In this document: positions 1-8,344 of the stretch, in pieces
How the letters are laid out: each line of letters begins with the position of its first letter
Numbering within the stretch: the stretch's first letter is position 1
Assembly: GCA_016934295.1 (NCBI GenBank)
Contig: JAFGTD010000052.1
Span: 1-32,688, forward strand
Direction: 5' to 3'
Length of the DNA stretch: 32,688 bases
Origin: Acidobacteriota bacterium
GTDB taxonomy: Bacteria > Acidobacteriota > UBA6911
Program-made: the position numbers and the translations under genes
Notes under the pieces: generated by a model
Told to the model about the DNA's origin: nothing
Databases searched by the model: none
What the model saw: only the letters and a program-made list of their open reading frames with translations

Positions 1-1
1 C

Positions 2-487
2 CTTCCGGATGAATTTCTGGGACGCTATGTCGCGAGCCAATCAAAAGTGGAGGTAATTCTCTGGAAGGGGCATTGCGAAGTTCACGAACAGTTTACGGCT
101 TCGGATATTCGGAACTATCGGGATATCCACGATGAACTTTTAATACTCGCGCATCCGGAATGCCCTCCGGATGTATTGGCGGAAGCGGATTTTGTGGAAT
201 CCACCGGCGGAATGATCCGGAAAGTCAGGGATAGGAAGCCGCGTCGGGTACTGATGGTCACCGAATGCTCCATGAGCGACAATGTCGCCGTAGAGTTTCC
301 GCAGATCGAGTTTATTCGACCCGGCAATGACTGCCCACATATGAAAAGGATCACCCTGCCCAAGATACTGGAGTCTCTCCAGTCCATGCGGTATGTTGTG
401 GATGTGGATCCTTCAATCGCCGAACGCGCACGACAGGCTGTAGAAAGGATGCTTACTCCGCTAAAAACACCTGTTGCTCTCCAATAA
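2..487 (+). CDS. nadA: Quinolinate synthase NadA, C-terminal part (5' end outside window)
   Basis: NadA condenses iminoaspartate with dihydroxyacetone phosphate to give quinolinate, the first dedicated product of de novo NAD synthesis. The open frame runs in from the window edge, so the start is not visible; a GTG at 47 is internal. The visible 161 residues show the family motifs LPDEFLG, WKGHCEVH, AHPECP, the EST motif (GST in most NadA) and CPHMKRITL. The Cys of HPEC and the Cys of CPHMK match two of the three [4Fe-4S] ligands known in the family; the third lies upstream. The C-terminus (VVDVDPSIAERARQAVERML) is typical and complete. nadC follows 105 bp downstream on the same strand, so both steps from iminoaspartate to nicotinate mononucleotide are probably encoded together. 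Confidence 0.95.
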   Translation, partial: LPDEFLGRYVASQSKVEVILWKGHCEVHEQFTASDIRNYRDIHDELLILAHPECPPDVLAEADFVESTGGMIRKVRDRKPRRVLMVTECSMSDNVAVEFPQIEFIRPGNDCPHMKRITLPKILESLQSMRYVVDVDPSIAERARQAVERMLTPLKTPVALQ

Positions 488-502
488 AAGCGACAGGAAC
501 CT

Positions 503-549
503 CTAACAGCCCGCGATGGAAGTACAGTAAGCTGTTAGATCCATTCGCG
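503..549 (+). promoter_or_regulatory. Two interleaved inverted repeats between nadA and nadC
   Basis: Arm A (503-510, CTAACAGC) is a perfect complement of arm A' (531-538). Arm B (512-520, CGCGATGGA) complements arm B' (540-549) with one bulged base. The order A-B-A'-B' means that the transcript can fold one hairpin or the other. A pseudoknot with both is unlikely because only single bases connect A to B and A' to B'. It lies in the leader of nadC. Function is unknown; an attenuator-like switch or a transcript-stability element are the two obvious options. No match to a known riboswitch was recognised. Confidence 0.4.
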
Positions 550-592
550 ACCGCAACGTCTATGGAGGCGGCGAGTCGCTGACGGGACGAAT

Positions 593-1465
593 ATGAAGCA
601 TAATTCCGAAAGGATCACTCCGCTGCACCCGATTCTGTATGAAGAAATCGTTCATACAGCACTGATGGAAGACCTTGGAAGAATCGGAGACATCACAACC
701 GAAGCCGTCGTCTTCGCAGAAGACACCGCGACTGCCAGAATTGTCTCGCATGCACCGGGTCGGATCGCCGGCATCGATATTGCAGGCTACACATTTAACC
801 GACTGGATGCCCGGTTGCTTTTCGAAGTACGAACACACGACGGGATGGATGTAGAATCCGGAGATACGATCGCGGTTATCCGGGGGGGCGCAGGATCCAT
901 CCTCAGCGGCGAACGGACGGCCCTGAATTTCCTGTCCCATCTTTCGGGCATCGCCACGGCCACCCGCGAAATCGTCGAAATGGTTGCGCCTTATCCAGCC
1001 AGGGTAGTCTGCACGCGGAAAACAACCCCGGGTCTTCGTGCGCTGGAAAAATATGCGGTACGCGCCGGCGGCGGATTCAACCATCGCTTCGGGCTCAACG
1101 ACGCAATCCTGATAAAGGACAATCATATAATAGTCGCGGGGAATATCGCGGAAGCCGTTCACCGCGTTCGACGCAAAGCGGGGCACATGGTAAAGGTCGA
1201 GGTGGAAGTCGACTCCCTCCAGCAGCTGGAGACGGCATTAAAGGAAAAAATCGATGCCGTACTCCTGGACAACATGGACCCGGACATGCTGTCCGAGGCT
1301 GTACGCATGGTCAATGGGAAAGTGACAACCGAAGCATCCGGGGGAGTCACGCCGCAGACAGCCTGTGCTGTTGCAGCTTCCGGAGTGGACATCCTCTCGC
1401 TGGGATGGCTGACCCACAGCGCACCGGCGCTGAATCTGTCCCTGGATATTTCTGTCGAAAAATAG
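593..1465 (+). CDS. nadC: Nicotinate-nucleotide pyrophosphorylase (carboxylating) NadC
   Basis: NadC converts quinolinate and PRPP to nicotinate mononucleotide, CO2 and pyrophosphate in the cytoplasm, directly after NadA. The 290 residues match the usual family length. Visible signatures are EDLGRIGDIT near the N-terminus, the substrate-binding run TRKTTPGLRALEKYAV followed by GGGFNHRFGL and LIKDNHI (about residues 140-180), then VEVEVDSL, VLLDNM and EASGGV of the C-terminal barrel. The ATG at 593 has only a weak purine stretch (ACGGGA) upstream. The gene sits downstream of nadA and is convergent with tadA; the spacer between nadA and nadC contains a possible RNA switch. Confidence 0.97.
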   Translation: MKHNSERITPLHPILYEEIVHTALMEDLGRIGDITTEAVVFAEDTATARIVSHAPGRIAGIDIAGYTFNRLDARLLFEVRTHDGMDVESGDTIAVIRGGAGSILSGERTALNFLSHLSGIATATREIVEMVAPYPARVVCTRKTTPGLRALEKYAVRAGGGFNHRFGLNDAILIKDNHIIVAGNIAEAVHRVRRKAGHMVKVEVEVDSLQQLETALKEKIDAVLLDNMDPDMLSEAVRMVNGKVTTEASGGVTPQTACAVAASGVDILSLGWLTHSAPALNLSLDISVEK

Positions 1466-1579
1466 TCTGTCTCCGCTCCTTGGATGGATCTAGCAGCCCG
1501 TATTTCGTGCCCGGGCTTACAAGTTTACCGTTCAGGGTTCAAGGTTCAAGAAAAAACAAAAACTGAGTAGAAAGAAGGT
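1466..1579. repeat. nadC/tadA convergent spacer with a three-unit heptamer repeat
   Basis: The spacer holds a short GC hairpin (AGCCCG at 1495-1500 with CGGGCT at 1512-1517) that may end nadC transcription. Positions 1530-1550 then contain three adjacent 7-base units: GTTCAGG, GTTCAAG, GTTCAAG. An A-rich stretch follows. The heptamer style recurs at 17668 and 30368. Confidence 0.55.
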
Positions 1580-2047
1580 CTAGTCGGAAGGATTGCGACG
1601 GGTGCGGAAAAAATCTTTGAGGATCAAACCGCACTCATCCCCCAGAACCCCCGACTCCACACGGATGCTGTGATTGAGAAACAGGGCATCCTCAATACGG
1701 AAACAGGAATGAACCGCGCCTGCCTTCGGATCGGCGGCTCCGTATATCAGCGTTTCGATCCTGGCCTGGATCATGGCGCCGACACACATTATACAGGGTT
1801 CTATGGTGACAACCAGAACCGATCCCGGCATCCTGTAATTGGACAGATTGTGCGCCGCCTGACGCAGGGCGACGATTTCCGCGTGGGCGGTAGGATCGTG
1901 CAGACTGATGGAACGGTTATGCCCCCGGCCGATCACCTTGCCGTTCAACAAGACTACCGCGCCTATCGGCACCTCTTCCAAAGCCCCGGCTTTTCGGGCT
2001 TCCAGGAGCGCTTCCTGCATCCAGAGTTGGGCCGTTTTTGAATCCAT
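1580..2047 (-). CDS. tadA: tRNA-specific adenosine deaminase TadA
   Basis: TadA deaminates A34 to inosine in the anticodon of tRNA-Arg(ACG). The deaminase zinc site is clear: the HAE motif (TAHAEIVAL), with the catalytic Glu, and PCIMCVGA, which supplies the two Cys ligands. The sequence IGAVVLLNGKVIGRGHN and the C-terminal KDFFRTRR are also typical. I chose the ATG at 2047 (MDSKTAQLW, 155 aa) over an in-frame GTG at 2056 because AAGGTG lies about 7 bases before the ATG. The gene is convergent with nadC and divergent from the NYN gene. Confidence 0.95.
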   Translation of the reverse strand: MDSKTAQLWMQEALLEARKAGALEEVPIGAVVLLNGKVIGRGHNRSISLHDPTAHAEIVALRQAAHNLSNYRMPGSVLVVTIEPCIMCVGAMIQARIETLIYGAADPKAGAVHSCFRIEDALFLNHSIRVESGVLGDECGLILKDFFRTRRNPSD

Positions 2048-2341
2048 AAAATTCACCTTGTGCGTAACCGTTATATTAAATGTGTTTTGAACATGAATTC
2101 CACCACTGATATTCTAAACAGAATTATTGAAGAGTGAGGATTACAGATCGATGGTTGAAGGTTATTAACCCTGGATTATTCTTCCGGCCTGTAACTCCCG
2201 ATAGGGATCCGGTTTTCCAGATTTCTGACGGTACATTCGCAGTCTGTTGTCTTTATTTTGGTATGGAATCCGCAAGTCGCAATGCAGTACTCTATCGAAT
2301 TTTCCCGGAGAATGATGTAATCTAGGTGGACAGGAATACAT
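2048..2341. other. Divergent spacer between tadA and the NYN gene
   Basis: About 290 AT-leaning bases that must carry promoters for both divergent genes. I see no RNA gene, strong palindrome or tandem repeat. A 63-codon open frame at 2134-2325 has no recognisable product and is probably chance. Confidence 0.5.
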
Positions 2342-4012
2342 ATGAATAATTCAAAAGAAGAAGAACGTTTAAAGATCGCGGTATTTATCGATTTCGATAA
2401 TATCGCAATCGGTGTAAAGCAGTCTCTCAGCCGGAACTTCGATGTCGGCACGGTTCTGGAGGCAATCAAGGAAAAAGGGCAGGTGGTTACCAAGATAGCC
2501 TACGGCGACTGGAAGCGAAACGAAGATTTCAGCCGTGCCATGACCCAGCATGCCGTCCAGATGGTGCAGAGGAACCTGACACCCGGCGGGGATAAAAACG
2601 GCGCGGATATCGCCCTGGCCCTGGATGCCCTGGAAATGGCTTTCACCCGTGACCATATCAATGCTTTTGTTATAGTCGGCGGAGACAGCGACTTCATAGC
2701 CCTCGTAGAAAAACTGAAGCAATACGACAAGGTTGTGTTCGTGGTCGGGGGGCGCGCTTTCACCAGCGTTATCCTGCAGAAAAACTGTCACGAATTTATA
2801 TCCTATGAAAACCTGATCGGCGTTCAGTCGGGAATCAAAAGATCCACCGGGAAGTCCCAGGGAGTATCCAGCCCTGCATCGCTGGAAACCGCCCTTCCGC
2901 TCATCAGGAGATCCCTCAAGATCCTGTCCGATCGTGAAGTCTCGCCCCAACTCGGACTCTTAAAAAGCACGTTGCTGCAACTGGATTCCACATTTTCCGA
3001 ACGGGATTATGGTGTAAGCAGTTTCCGGGATTTCACACAAAAACTGGCAAACGCGGGGTACGTCAATCTCAAACAGGTGGACCGAAGCCTGCTGGTCGAA
3101 TTGAAGGAAATACCGGAAAGCAACGGGAAAACGACCCCGGAACCCGCGAGTTCGCCCGAACAGGCTCCCCCGGAAGCGGCATCCCCTGCGGATCCGTCGA
3201 CCATTCCGATACAGCCTTCGGAAGCAACCAGGGCCCTGCAGGAACTGATACGCGGATCAAAGGCTAAACCTAATTGGCCCATGTATTTGCGGACATTCAA
3301 GCAATTCCTCAAGTCCCTGCAACCACCATTTGACGAACACCAGTTCGGAATAACCAGTACTTACGACCTGGTTCGCCAGGCTCAAAAAGACGGATTGCTC
3401 CGAATAGAACGCAATCGCCAGGGCATAATGCGCATTTACCCGGCGGAACTCTTCCCCCAGACGATTCAGGAAGCCCCCGCACAGGAACAGACACGGCCGA
3501 GCGCATCGGAATCTGTAATAAGGCAATCCGAACCGAAAAAGCCGGATACGGCAGATACCAAACCTGAAGAAACAGCGCCGAAAGAAACGGAAAGCGAAGA
3601 AAAGAACGCGTCTGAAAAGGCCAAAACCCGGAAGACGCGGTCGGTAAAGACCGCGAGGAAATCGACAAAAACCTCAAAGGCCAGAACAACCAGAACAAAA
3701 ACTGAGCCTCCTCAGAACGAACCGGAATCGGTGGGAAAGGAGCCTGCCCGGGAAGCGGAAGAGATTGCCGCGGAGATAAAACCGGAATCGGCACCGGAAA
3801 AAGAACCGGAAACTCAACCCGAAACAGAGACGGAAACTCCCGTTGAGAAGCCGGCTCCAAAAAGGAAGCGGAAAACAACGGCCGCGAAGACCACCCGGAC
3901 GCGCAAAACCACCGCGCGGAAGACCAATACGCGCAAAACAAAAACCACCAGGGGAAAAACGGCAAAAGAAGAATCCAGGCAGGAAGGTTCCGACGAAGTA
4001 AATACGGGATAA
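2342..4012 (+). CDS. NYN (PIN-like) nuclease-fold protein with two OST-HTH/LOTUS domains and a basic repeat tail
   Basis: Residues 10-150 form a NYN/LabA-type domain. The acidic residues expected for a metal-dependent RNase are present: VFIDFDNIAIG (Asp17, Asp19), NGADIALALDAL and GGDSDFIALV. Two OST-HTH/LOTUS-like segments follow, at about 180-255 and 300-370; this domain binds RNA in related proteins. From about residue 395 to the end, the chain is low complexity: Glu/Pro-rich stretches alternate with Lys/Arg/Thr runs such as KTTRTRKTTARKTNTRKT, resembling bacterial histone-H1-like tails. The tail may bind nucleic acid; that is inference. The product is probably an RNA-processing or RNA-decay protein. 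ATG 2342 is preceded by ACAGGA. The gene stands alone and ends at a two-way terminator. Confidence 0.85.
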   Translation: MNNSKEEERLKIAVFIDFDNIAIGVKQSLSRNFDVGTVLEAIKEKGQVVTKIAYGDWKRNEDFSRAMTQHAVQMVQRNLTPGGDKNGADIALALDALEMAFTRDHINAFVIVGGDSDFIALVEKLKQYDKVVFVVGGRAFTSVILQKNCHEFISYENLIGVQSGIKRSTGKSQGVSSPASLETALPLIRRSLKILSDREVSPQLGLLKSTLLQLDSTFSERDYGVSSFRDFTQKLANAGYVNLKQVDRSLLVELKEIPESNGKTTPEPASSPEQAPPEAASPADPSTIPIQPSEATRALQELIRGSKAKPNWPMYLRTFKQFLKSLQPPFDEHQFGITSTYDLVRQAQKDGLLRIERNRQGIMRIYPAELFPQTIQEAPAQEQTRPSASESVIRQSEPKKPDTADTKPEETAPKETESEEKNASEKAKTRKTRSVKTARKSTKTSKARTTRTKTEPPQNEPESVGKEPAREAEEIAAEIKPESAPEKEPETQPETETETPVEKPAPKRKRKTTAAKTTRTRKTTARKTNTRKTKTTRGKTAKEESRQEGSDEVNTG

Positions 4013-4095
4013 TCTCTTCTAATCGCGGGATTCACCTTTAACCCGCATAATCGGAATTCGACGATCGGCAGCGGATTAAAATCGTCGCCGACATG

Positions 4096-4123
4096 AAAAT
4101 CCCCGGCTGCAACCGGGGATTTT
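4096..4123. terminator. Bidirectional intrinsic terminator
   Basis: Perfect 11-bp stem (AAAATCCCCGG at 4096-4106, complement at 4113-4123) with a 6-base loop. The A-run on one side and the T-run on the other make it symmetrical. It lies between the NYN gene (+) and the TPR gene (-), which converge here. Confidence 0.65.
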
Positions 4124-4202
4124 ATGATTCGTAGAGCCGGGCCGACAGGCGGCACAGAAATGCGTTGCACAGCCGGTTTTCTTTTAACGGACTTCAGTAC
4201 TG

Positions 4203-5768
4203 TTATTGGGATCTCCTGTTAATCAGTACAAGCATGTTCTTTGATTTATTGACTTTTTCGGGATCCTGTCCGTTTTCGATGTATTGCGTAAGCAGTTCCC
4301 TGGCGCGCGCGTCCATATCCTTATCCGAATAATCTATGTAATACAACTCGCCAAGGAGAAAACACGCGTCCTGGTTCTCTGGATTGGCCTTAAGGATGCG
4401 CTCCAGAACGATCTTGGCAAATCCCGGATTATTGTTCTTGGTTCTGTCGACAATGTCCATCAGTACCTGATCGGCGCTTTTATCCCCCCGCGTCCTGGGA
4501 TCTGTCAGCGTATCCAACGCTTGATCATACATCTTGGATTCGAGATAGAACTGCGCCAGGTTGTTCAAATAATTGTTGATTTCATTCGCGGGAGCCAGAT
4601 CGACCGCCTTTTTAAAGGCCTCTTCAGCGGCATCGGCCTGCTTCAGCTCAGCCTGCGCAATTCCGATCTGCCTCCATACAGGGGCCTGCTTGTCTTCCTT
4701 TAACAGGCTGATTGCCGACCGGAATTTCTCAAGCGCCTCGGCGGCTTTCCCAAGCTTTAGTAGACCGGTTCCTTCGTCCAGTGCCGCCTGAGCTTTCGCT
4801 ATCGCCGCGTTCTCTATCCTCGCCGATATCTGACTCTTAAGATTGGGGTAATCCTTATCATCGGGCTTGAGTTCAATCGCTTTATCGATCTCGCCCATGG
4901 CTTTTTCCAGATCTCCGGCGTAGGTTAAGGCAACAGCCATTTGGTAATGCACATCCGGATTGTTCGGATCCTTTTGCAGAATGCCGGTGTAAATTTCAAC
5001 GGCTACGTCGTATTTTTTCTGTTTGATTGCCAGTTCGGCTTTATACTCCGGCACTGCGTCAATAAGCTTCCGGGCATTCTCCTCAAACTGCTTCTGTTGT
5101 GATGGATCGTGCTGCCCCGGAATCGCCGGCAGGGACGCGAACATACCGGCCAGCTTCTCTGCCTTTTGCAGAATTTCTATCGCCTGGTCGAACTGCGTCA
5201 TCTGAAAGTAAAAGGTGCCCAAAGTAAATAATGCCTGTGAATTGGAGGGATCCAATTCGATCGATTCCAGCAGCATTTTTTCAGCTTCGGCTGTGTTATT
5301 GGCCTTCATGGCCTGAATCCCGAGAGCCAGAGAATCCGACGCCCTCTGAATACGAGCGGGATCTTCAAAGTAGAGCAGCGAATCCAACCCGGGCTGAAGC
5401 TTCAGCGTAACAGTTTCCTGGGAAGCACTGACGGTCAGATACTCATAAAGGGCCGGCTGATAGTCCTTTTTTCGCCCGACGACTCTGTAGACTCCATCGG
5501 CGATCTTCGTTAATTCAGCAATTCCCTCGCCGTTGGATTTTTTATCTTCCACTTTCCTGTTATCGAGCGAAAAAATCTCTACTTTCACGCCCTTTAACGG
5601 ATTCCCGGATTCATCGACGCACGTGGCTATTACTGTACCGTTCTCGGCATAGACCAGAGTGGAAAATAAAAGTGAAAAAACAACAAAACAAATAAAAAAC
5701 AACTTAAAGCGTTCTATTCTCATGTCCATTCTCGAAAAACCGGTCCGCGGCGCCAGGGCTTTCTTCAT
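4203..5768 (-). CDS. Exported TPR protein with N-terminal carboxypeptidase-regulatory-like (Ig-type) domain
   Basis: The N-terminus has a basic start and the hydrophobic run FFICFVVFSLLFSTLVYA, followed by AEN, a good signal-peptide cleavage site. Residues 45-125 look like a carboxypeptidase-regulatory beta-sandwich (GTVIATCVDESGNPLKGVKV). From about residue 145 to the end there are seven or eight tetratricopeptide repeats, for example AEAEKMLLESIELDPSNSQA and AMGEIDKAIELKPDD. TPRs mediate protein-protein contacts, so a periplasmic scaffold role is likely; the partner is unknown. The start is uncertain: ATG 5768 gives a 22-residue lead before the signal core, while ATGs at 5729 and 5723 (MDMRIERF, MRIERF) give a more usual signal peptide. 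It lies 266 bp downstream of the propeller gene on the same strand. Confidence 0.8.
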   Translation of the reverse strand: MKKALAPRTGFSRMDMRIERFKLFFICFVVFSLLFSTLVYAENGTVIATCVDESGNPLKGVKVEIFSLDNRKVEDKKSNGEGIAELTKIADGVYRVVGRKKDYQPALYEYLTVSASQETVTLKLQPGLDSLLYFEDPARIQRASDSLALGIQAMKANNTAEAEKMLLESIELDPSNSQALFTLGTFYFQMTQFDQAIEILQKAEKLAGMFASLPAIPGQHDPSQQKQFEENARKLIDAVPEYKAELAIKQKKYDVAVEIYTGILQKDPNNPDVHYQMAVALTYAGDLEKAMGEIDKAIELKPDDKDYPNLKSQISARIENAAIAKAQAALDEGTGLLKLGKAAEALEKFRSAISLLKEDKQAPVWRQIGIAQAELKQADAAEEAFKKAVDLAPANEINNYLNNLAQFYLESKMYDQALDTLTDPRTRGDKSADQVLMDIVDRTKNNNPGFAKIVLERILKANPENQDACFLLGELYYIDYSDKDMDARARELLTQYIENGQDPEKVNKSKNMLVLINRRSQ

Positions 5769-6034
5769 GGCACTGAATCGGGACCTGAATAATAAATAAT
5801 CCAGCCTTTTTTTACTTGAAAAGAGGCTGCCTCCCCCCGGTAGTCCCCTACCGGCTTCTACCGAATAATCCCGTAAGTGTTACATACAAGACGTAGGTCA
5901 TGCAACCGCGAATCAGGATACGCAAATACTTTCAAATAGTCACCGGATTGATATTTCAGCCGTTAACCCGCACGCTTTCATCCATACCTGATGACGAAAA
6001 AATCAGGCCTGGGCAGAATGGGGGAAATCGGGAA

Positions 6035-8269
6035 TCAGGGGATCTGAACGACAACCTTGGATATGCCCGTATTCCCATCACGGTCGCTGGCGCGAATCCC
6101 GATCAGATGTTCTCCGGCCGAAAGATCGGAAGTGGTGATCCGAAAGGCCTCCTGAGCCGAATCCGCAATGCCGTCGTCCGGAAAAACAAGATTCCAGTCG
6201 CCGCCGTCGATGGAGAATTCCGCCGTGGCTATGCTTCCGGTCAGCACATAAGCATCGAATGCAACCTCTACACTTCTGCCTCTTACTTCGCTTGTTTTGA
6301 TTTCAACCTGAGGGGGAGTATTGGCGATTACAAACGGCCGCGAAACAAGTTCGCCGATCAGAAAATCGTCGTATGGATTTGAGAGAGCGTCCCTTGCCAC
6401 CACCTTAAGGCGATAGATCCCATCCGGGAGGGAGGAAGCGTATAAAGTATAGAACGTATCGGGATGTCTCTCTTCAAGCAGCTTCCAATCCGATTCCGAT
6501 TCTCCTTTAAAGTAGAGGGAAAATTCCAGGGAGTCCCGGTTGTCGTCCGAGGCCTTCCATGTGAACGACTGCGCTCCCGGTTTAAGCACCCGACGGGGTA
6601 CAGGTTTAAGCGCGCTGTTTTCCCGTTCCCTGGGCGAGTTCAAGGACCGTCCGTCCGAAGTTCTTGCCGGGATGGCGGCGGCGGTTCCACTAATAGCCAA
6701 CGCAGGCTGCTTCTGAAATTCAATCCCGTAGGGAAGCACTTCGATGCTTGTGACCTGAGGCCTGAGATTCTGCTGTAAATAGGCGATTCGGATGCGATCC
6801 AGCAGGTCGGCGGCGGGCTTCTGAACGGAAGCGGAATCCTGCCTGACCGTCACCCTCCACTGCAGGTATCGGGCTTTCGGGCTTACGACCTGGGTGCCGG
6901 AAGAGGTATACGGCGGGCTCCATTCGCTCCAGGAATTGTCAATTTTCTCCGTGTTGCCCGTCCGCGTGGAAAATTCGATGCGAGCGTCACCGGGATTCTT
7001 CACTTGCCAGGATATTTTTCCCCACGAAGCCACGGTTCTGGCATCCAGTATTTTCGACTTGAAGACGCCCGTCCCGGACCTTTCGGACTGAAGTTTGTAA
7101 AGCCTGCCCTGGTTGCTGCCGGCAACGTAAACGATATCCCCATCCGCCAGCAGTCGGGTCAGCTGCTCCTCTTCCGTATCGGAAACAACCGAAACCTGTT
7201 TGGTGGTATCTATCGACAGAAGTCGACCTTTGGGCCCCGTCGCCAGAAGGAGCGATCCGTCGCCGCGCGTAACGGAATCGTACACCATCTGCGTTTTGGA
7301 CGCGTAAATCGTTTCCATTCCCCTGTCTTTGGAAATTGCATACACAACGGACCTGTTGCCTGCAGACGCAGCATTGCCCCCCGGCGCGGTAACGGTCGCC
7401 GTTGCGGTTCTGGAATCCGTCGAATCCGCCTTCAATCCGGTTTGTACCGCGGTAGTGGAAGGTGCCGTTTTATTCTTGGGAGCGGGTTCCGGAGACGCCG
7501 CTTTCAAACCGATTCCCGCAGCAGAGGACGCAACCGCGAAAATATCTCCGAAACGATCGAAAGTAATGGAATGCACCTCTTCCATCGGGGTGTCCAGCAA
7601 TGTAAAGCCTTTGCCTTCGGAACTGATTTCAATCACCAGCCCCCCGGGCGCAGTCCCTGCTATCAGGTTCCCGTTTTTATCGCGGGCGAGGCACATAACG
7701 TGGGTATCGCTGCAACTGAAAAAAACCGTTTTGGCGCCGTTTTCGTCCAATCTGTAAATGACGCCGCCGCCGCCCGTCCCGACATAAAGATTGCCTGCAT
7801 CGTCGAAAATCATGGACCAGATATACTTTTCTTCGGAGTCGAAAAACAGAGTCGCCTGATCGGGACCGGTTATCTTATAAATCTTTCCGTCAGGAGATGT
7901 GCCTGCGTAAAGACTATCGTTCGCATCGATCGCCAGGGCGAATACGTTGATTTCTTCAGCCTGAAAGAACAGGGTTCCCTTCCCCTGCGGATCAATTCTG
8001 AAGACCTTTCCGTCGTCTCCCGTTCCAACGTACAGGTTCCCGCGGCTGTCCCGGACCATGGAAAAAATATACGGCTGGCCTGTATCGAATATCCTATCGT
8101 ATGCCGGCGAAAGAAAAAGCTTGCCGTCCGGTGAAAGGGACATTCGATCCAGACTGCCTTCCAATAAATCAGCCTGGGTAAAATTTTCCCAGAATTGCGG
8201 AGTCACCGCCGAAGCATTCAACGACAACACGAACAGAAGAATCAGTATCGTAAATCCTAGATATCGCAT
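6035..8269 (-). CDS. Exported beta-propeller protein with C-terminal Ig-like domains
   Basis: Residues 1-23 form a signal peptide (LGFTILILLFVLSLNASA). At least six repeated propeller-blade motifs follow, such as NLYVGTGDDGKVFRID, SLYAGTSPDGKIYKI, NLYVGTGGGGVIYRLD and IVYVAGSNQGRLYKL. A Thr/Ala/Ser-rich linker interrupts the propeller at about 260-310. The C-terminal third has beta-sandwich features (NTPPQVEIKTSEVRG, FSIDGGDWNLVFPDDG). No catalytic residues are obvious, and the ligand or partner is unknown. ATG 8269 was chosen over GTG 8281 because GGAG lies just upstream. The gene is 75 bp behind the S55 gene on the same strand, which suggests cotranscription. A 376-codon open frame on the other strand (7004-8134) is a shadow of this gene. 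Confidence 0.8.
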   Translation of the reverse strand: MRYLGFTILILLFVLSLNASAVTPQFWENFTQADLLEGSLDRMSLSPDGKLFLSPAYDRIFDTGQPYIFSMVRDSRGNLYVGTGDDGKVFRIDPQGKGTLFFQAEEINVFALAIDANDSLYAGTSPDGKIYKITGPDQATLFFDSEEKYIWSMIFDDAGNLYVGTGGGGVIYRLDENGAKTVFFSCSDTHVMCLARDKNGNLIAGTAPGGLVIEISSEGKGFTLLDTPMEEVHSITFDRFGDIFAVASSAAGIGLKAASPEPAPKNKTAPSTTAVQTGLKADSTDSRTATATVTAPGGNAASAGNRSVVYAISKDRGMETIYASKTQMVYDSVTRGDGSLLLATGPKGRLLSIDTTKQVSVVSDTEEEQLTRLLADGDIVYVAGSNQGRLYKLQSERSGTGVFKSKILDARTVASWGKISWQVKNPGDARIEFSTRTGNTEKIDNSWSEWSPPYTSSGTQVVSPKARYLQWRVTVRQDSASVQKPAADLLDRIRIAYLQQNLRPQVTSIEVLPYGIEFQKQPALAISGTAAAIPARTSDGRSLNSPRERENSALKPVPRRVLKPGAQSFTWKASDDNRDSLEFSLYFKGESESDWKLLEERHPDTFYTLYASSLPDGIYRLKVVARDALSNPYDDFLIGELVSRPFVIANTPPQVEIKTSEVRGRSVEVAFDAYVLTGSIATAEFSIDGGDWNLVFPDDGIADSAQEAFRITTSDLSAGEHLIGIRASDRDGNTGISKVVVQIP

Positions 8270-8344
8270 CCTATACTCCACTACCGGCCCGCATTTTTCA
8301 CAAGATTTCTCCGCCTCAATGCAAAACCCTGTGAATAATGCAGG

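Noticed and set aside
7004-8134. 376-codon open frame on the plus strand
   Set aside because: It lies wholly inside the propeller gene on the other strand and has the composition of an antisense shadow.
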